Assembly: GCF_002270055.1 (NCBI RefSeq)
Contig: NZ_NIBG01000012.1
Location: 1 to 64,000, forward strand
DNA length: 64,000 nt
Direction: 5' to 3'
DNA from: Anaeromicrobium sediminis
Lineage (GTDB): Bacteria; Bacillota; Clostridia; Peptostreptococcales; Thermotaleaceae
A program made the translations under genes and the position numbers. Positions 62,164 to 64,000 of the stretch are shown piece by piece (position 1 is the stretch's first letter; every line of letters begins with the position of its first letter). The notes below the pieces were generated by a model. The model was not told the origin of the DNA. It saw only the letters and a list, made by a program, of their open reading frames with translations, and did no database searches.

Positions 62164-64000
62164 ATGACAAAACGTCGAGGAAGGACTATAATGCTTTGTA
62201 TATGTATTTTTTTCGCATATATGACTTTATTTAATACAGCTTATGGGCAAGAAAAAAAGCATGTGCTTTTAATTAATGCTTATAATAGTGATGATCTGTG
62301 GAGGAAAGAAATAGTTCATGGATTAAGGGAAACTCTAGATAATAGCCTAATTACTAGGGAGTACTTAGGAATAGATGATTTTCATAATAAATTGTATGTG
62401 GAGAAATTATATGAGCTTTATAAGGAAAAATATAAAAAGGGTGGAATTGATGTAGTAGTCACAGGAGATATGGATTCTTTTTATTTTATAAAAGAATATG
62501 GAAGAGCCATATTTAAGGATATACCAATTGTAGTAAATACTCATATTTCTAATAGGGATCAAGTAGAAAATATGATTGAAAAAGATGAAAAATTCTATGG
62601 TGTATATACAAGTGTGGATATGGAGTCAAATATTCAATTAGCCACCAATATGATGCCAGAGAATATGAACTTAGTATTTGTATTGGGAAAAAACTCTAAT
62701 GGTGATTATTATAAAAATCAGTTAGGAAGACTGAAAGAGGAATATTATGAAAGAGGTAAACGATTTATAATTGTAGAAGAAGAATCCCTTGAAGATACCC
62801 TTGAAAAAATGAAAAAAATAAAAAAACCTATATATTTTATGTTGACTCGTGAATTAAATATGAATGGAAATAGAATAAAGTCAGCAAATATAATTGATGA
62901 AATGAATAAAAAATTAAATAAACCCGTATTCACAGCATCGAAGGAGGCAGTAAAAAGAGGATTAATAGGTGGACATGTGATAAGTGCTAAGGATAAAGGC
63001 ATATTTGTGGGAAATTTTTTAGAGGATATATTAGATAATAATTCAAATGTTCAAAGAAGTATAACTTATGATAAAAAAAGTTATGTGTTTAATTATGGAT
63101 TACTGAAAAAGTATGATATTTCATTTAACAAAGTGCCTAGTGGTAGTTCCTATGTAAATATGATACCTACCTATTATAAGGTATCTAAAGGTGTATTTGG
63201 CATATGTATAACATGTATCATAATAATACTGGTCATAATCATATATTGCCTTTTGATTAGTGTTAAAAAGGGCCATAGGGTAAAAGAGGAGCTTAAGGAC
63301 AAAATAAAGTTTATGGAAGTATTAATAGAAACCATACCTAGTCCCGTCTATTATAAAAATCTTAAGGGAACTTATTTAGGTTGTAATAAGGCCTTTGCCG
63401 ACTTTGCAAATTTAAAGAAAGAAGAAATAATAGGAAAAAACATAGAAGATATTTTAGACAATGACTATATTAGAAGTTGCAAAGAAACAGATATACAACT
63501 TATAAAAATGGGAAGAATAATATCCTATGAAGGTAAAATGAAGAAAAAAGATGGAACTATGGGAGATGCTATTTTTTATAAGGGCACTTTTACTGATAAT
63601 AATAATCAAGTTGCAGGTATACTAGGTGTAATACTAGATATAACTAATAGAAAGCAAATGGAAATGATTCTTAAGGAAAGTGAAGAGCGATATAGAACAC
63701 TAGTAGAGTCTATTCCATATGCATTATTAGTTATGAATAAGGGTATAGTAGAATTTGCCAATGATGCAGCAATAAAAAAAATAAATGCTAAAAATAAACA
63801 TGATCTAATAGGAAGACATTATTATGAATTTATGGGCAAAGAAGATGTGCACATAGCTGGAGATAGGCTTAGTTATATAATGGAAACTAATAAAAGACCT
63901 CCTATGCGAGAGATACGATTTAAAAAAATAGGTGGAGGCCATGTGGAAGGCGAAGTAACAGCCCTTCCATATTTTGAAAATGGAATGACCAAGGTTCTAA
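62164..64000 (+). CDS. membrane sensor protein with ABC-substrate-binding-like extracellular domain and PAS domains (3' end outside window)
   Basis: At least 612 residues, open to the window edge. Signal/anchor helix at 9-28; an extracellular domain at about 31-335 of the ABC_sub_bind type (HVLLINAYNSDDLW, IDVVVTGDMDSF, IPIVVNTHI, GVYTSVDM). TM helix is at 345-366. PAS domain 1 at about 377-490 (IPSPVYYKNLKG) and PAS domain 2 from about 497 (YRTLVESIPYALLVMNKG). A kinase or diguanylate-cyclase output domain probably follows outside. Start ATG has CAGGGGGATTAAC upstream. It follows the TRAP genes and may be a further sensor for that regulon. Confidence 0.88.
   Translation, partial: MTKRRGRTIMLCICIFFAYMTLFNTAYGQEKKHVLLINAYNSDDLWRKEIVHGLRETLDNSLITREYLGIDDFHNKLYVEKLYELYKEKYKKGGIDVVVTGDMDSFYFIKEYGRAIFKDIPIVVNTHISNRDQVENMIEKDEKFYGVYTSVDMESNIQLATNMMPENMNLVFVLGKNSNGDYYKNQLGRLKEEYYERGKRFIIVEEESLEDTLEKMKKIKKPIYFMLTRELNMNGNRIKSANIIDEMNKKLNKPVFTASKEAVKRGLIGGHVISAKDKGIFVGNFLEDILDNNSNVQRSITYDKKSYVFNYGLLKKYDISFNKVPSGSSYVNMIPTYYKVSKGVFGICITCIIIILVIIIYCLLISVKKGHRVKEELKDKIKFMEVLIETIPSPVYYKNLKGTYLGCNKAFADFANLKKEEIIGKNIEDILDNDYIRSCKETDIQLIKMGRIISYEGKMKKKDGTMGDAIFYKGTFTDNNNQVAGILGVILDITNRKQMEMILKESEERYRTLVESIPYALLVMNKGIVEFANDAAIKKINAKNKHDLIGRHYYEFMGKEDVHIAGDRLSYIMETNKRPPMREIRFKKIGGGHVEGEVTALPYFENGMTKVL

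Overview
The window is low-GC DNA of a Bacillota type. Rho-independent terminators, strong AGGAGG ribosome-binding sites and frequent GTG/TTG starts are seen throughout. The gene content points to an anaerobic clostridium, most likely in the Peptostreptococcales-Tissierellales area: anaerobic sulfite reductase asrABC, glutamate 2,3-aminomutase, a TAXI-type TRAP transporter, an S-box (SAM-I) riboswitch, a ClpE-like unfoldase, Crp/Fnr-family regulators, and an aldo/keto reductase with ferredoxin-like clusters. Genus is an inference; no rRNA gene is present.

Layout. (1) 1-6.3 kb: the 3' end of carB, a multicopper oxidase without signal peptide, and a ClpE-like chaperone. (2) 6.4-14.3 kb: a nucleoside uptake and salvage unit made of a YeiL-like Crp-family regulator, a BMP lipoprotein, a double ATPase, two permeases, an unusual lipoamide-dehydrogenase-like flavoprotein and a uridine-phosphorylase-like enzyme. 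(3) 14.5-20.2 kb: glutamate 2,3-aminomutase (identified by two substrate-pocket residues), a polysaccharide deacetylase, an Fe-S aldo/keto reductase and an orphan sensor kinase. (4) 20.4-23.6 kb: tig-clpP-clpX. (5) 23.7-27.2 kb: a lipoprotein, a SAM-riboswitch-controlled NhaC-family transporter (MetT type), and a pair of odd proteins, one prealbumin-like and one with alternating-alanine repeats. (6) 27.6-35.2 kb: asrABC plus an FNT channel (probably the hydrosulfide channel HSC), a Crp/Fnr regulator, lon and engB. (7) 35.6-43.1 kb: an oxidoreductase, DMT transporter, nitroreductase, prolyl-tRNA editing protein, five small or unknown membrane proteins and tRNA-Ala. (8) 43.3-49.6 kb: a Fur-box-controlled flavodoxin, CbiK, and a three-gene set of degenerate helicase, active UvrD-type helicase and Cas4/RecB-like Fe-S nuclease. 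(9) 49.6-55.4 kb: ABC exporter, ComFB, CadC-like regulator, Nudix, VTT protein, GDT1-type transporter and a ferritin-like protein. (10) 55.4-64 kb: a sensor kinase with an amino-acid-binding-type domain, an NtrC-type regulator, a sigma-54 promoter, a TAXI-TRAP transporter, and a second sensor that runs off the window.

Three things do not fit ordinary annotation. First, the helicase/pseudo-helicase/nuclease triad looks like a split AddAB-like machine and is the best candidate for a little-described system. Second, several terminators are long perfect inverted repeats whose left arm is the last codons of the gene itself (arms of 31, 23, 18 and 17 bp). Third, a family of imperfect palindromes built from GTTAA/GTTAG words sits at gene junctions inside transport operons, often between binding-protein and permease genes. 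All calls come from reading the sequence; no database search was possible.
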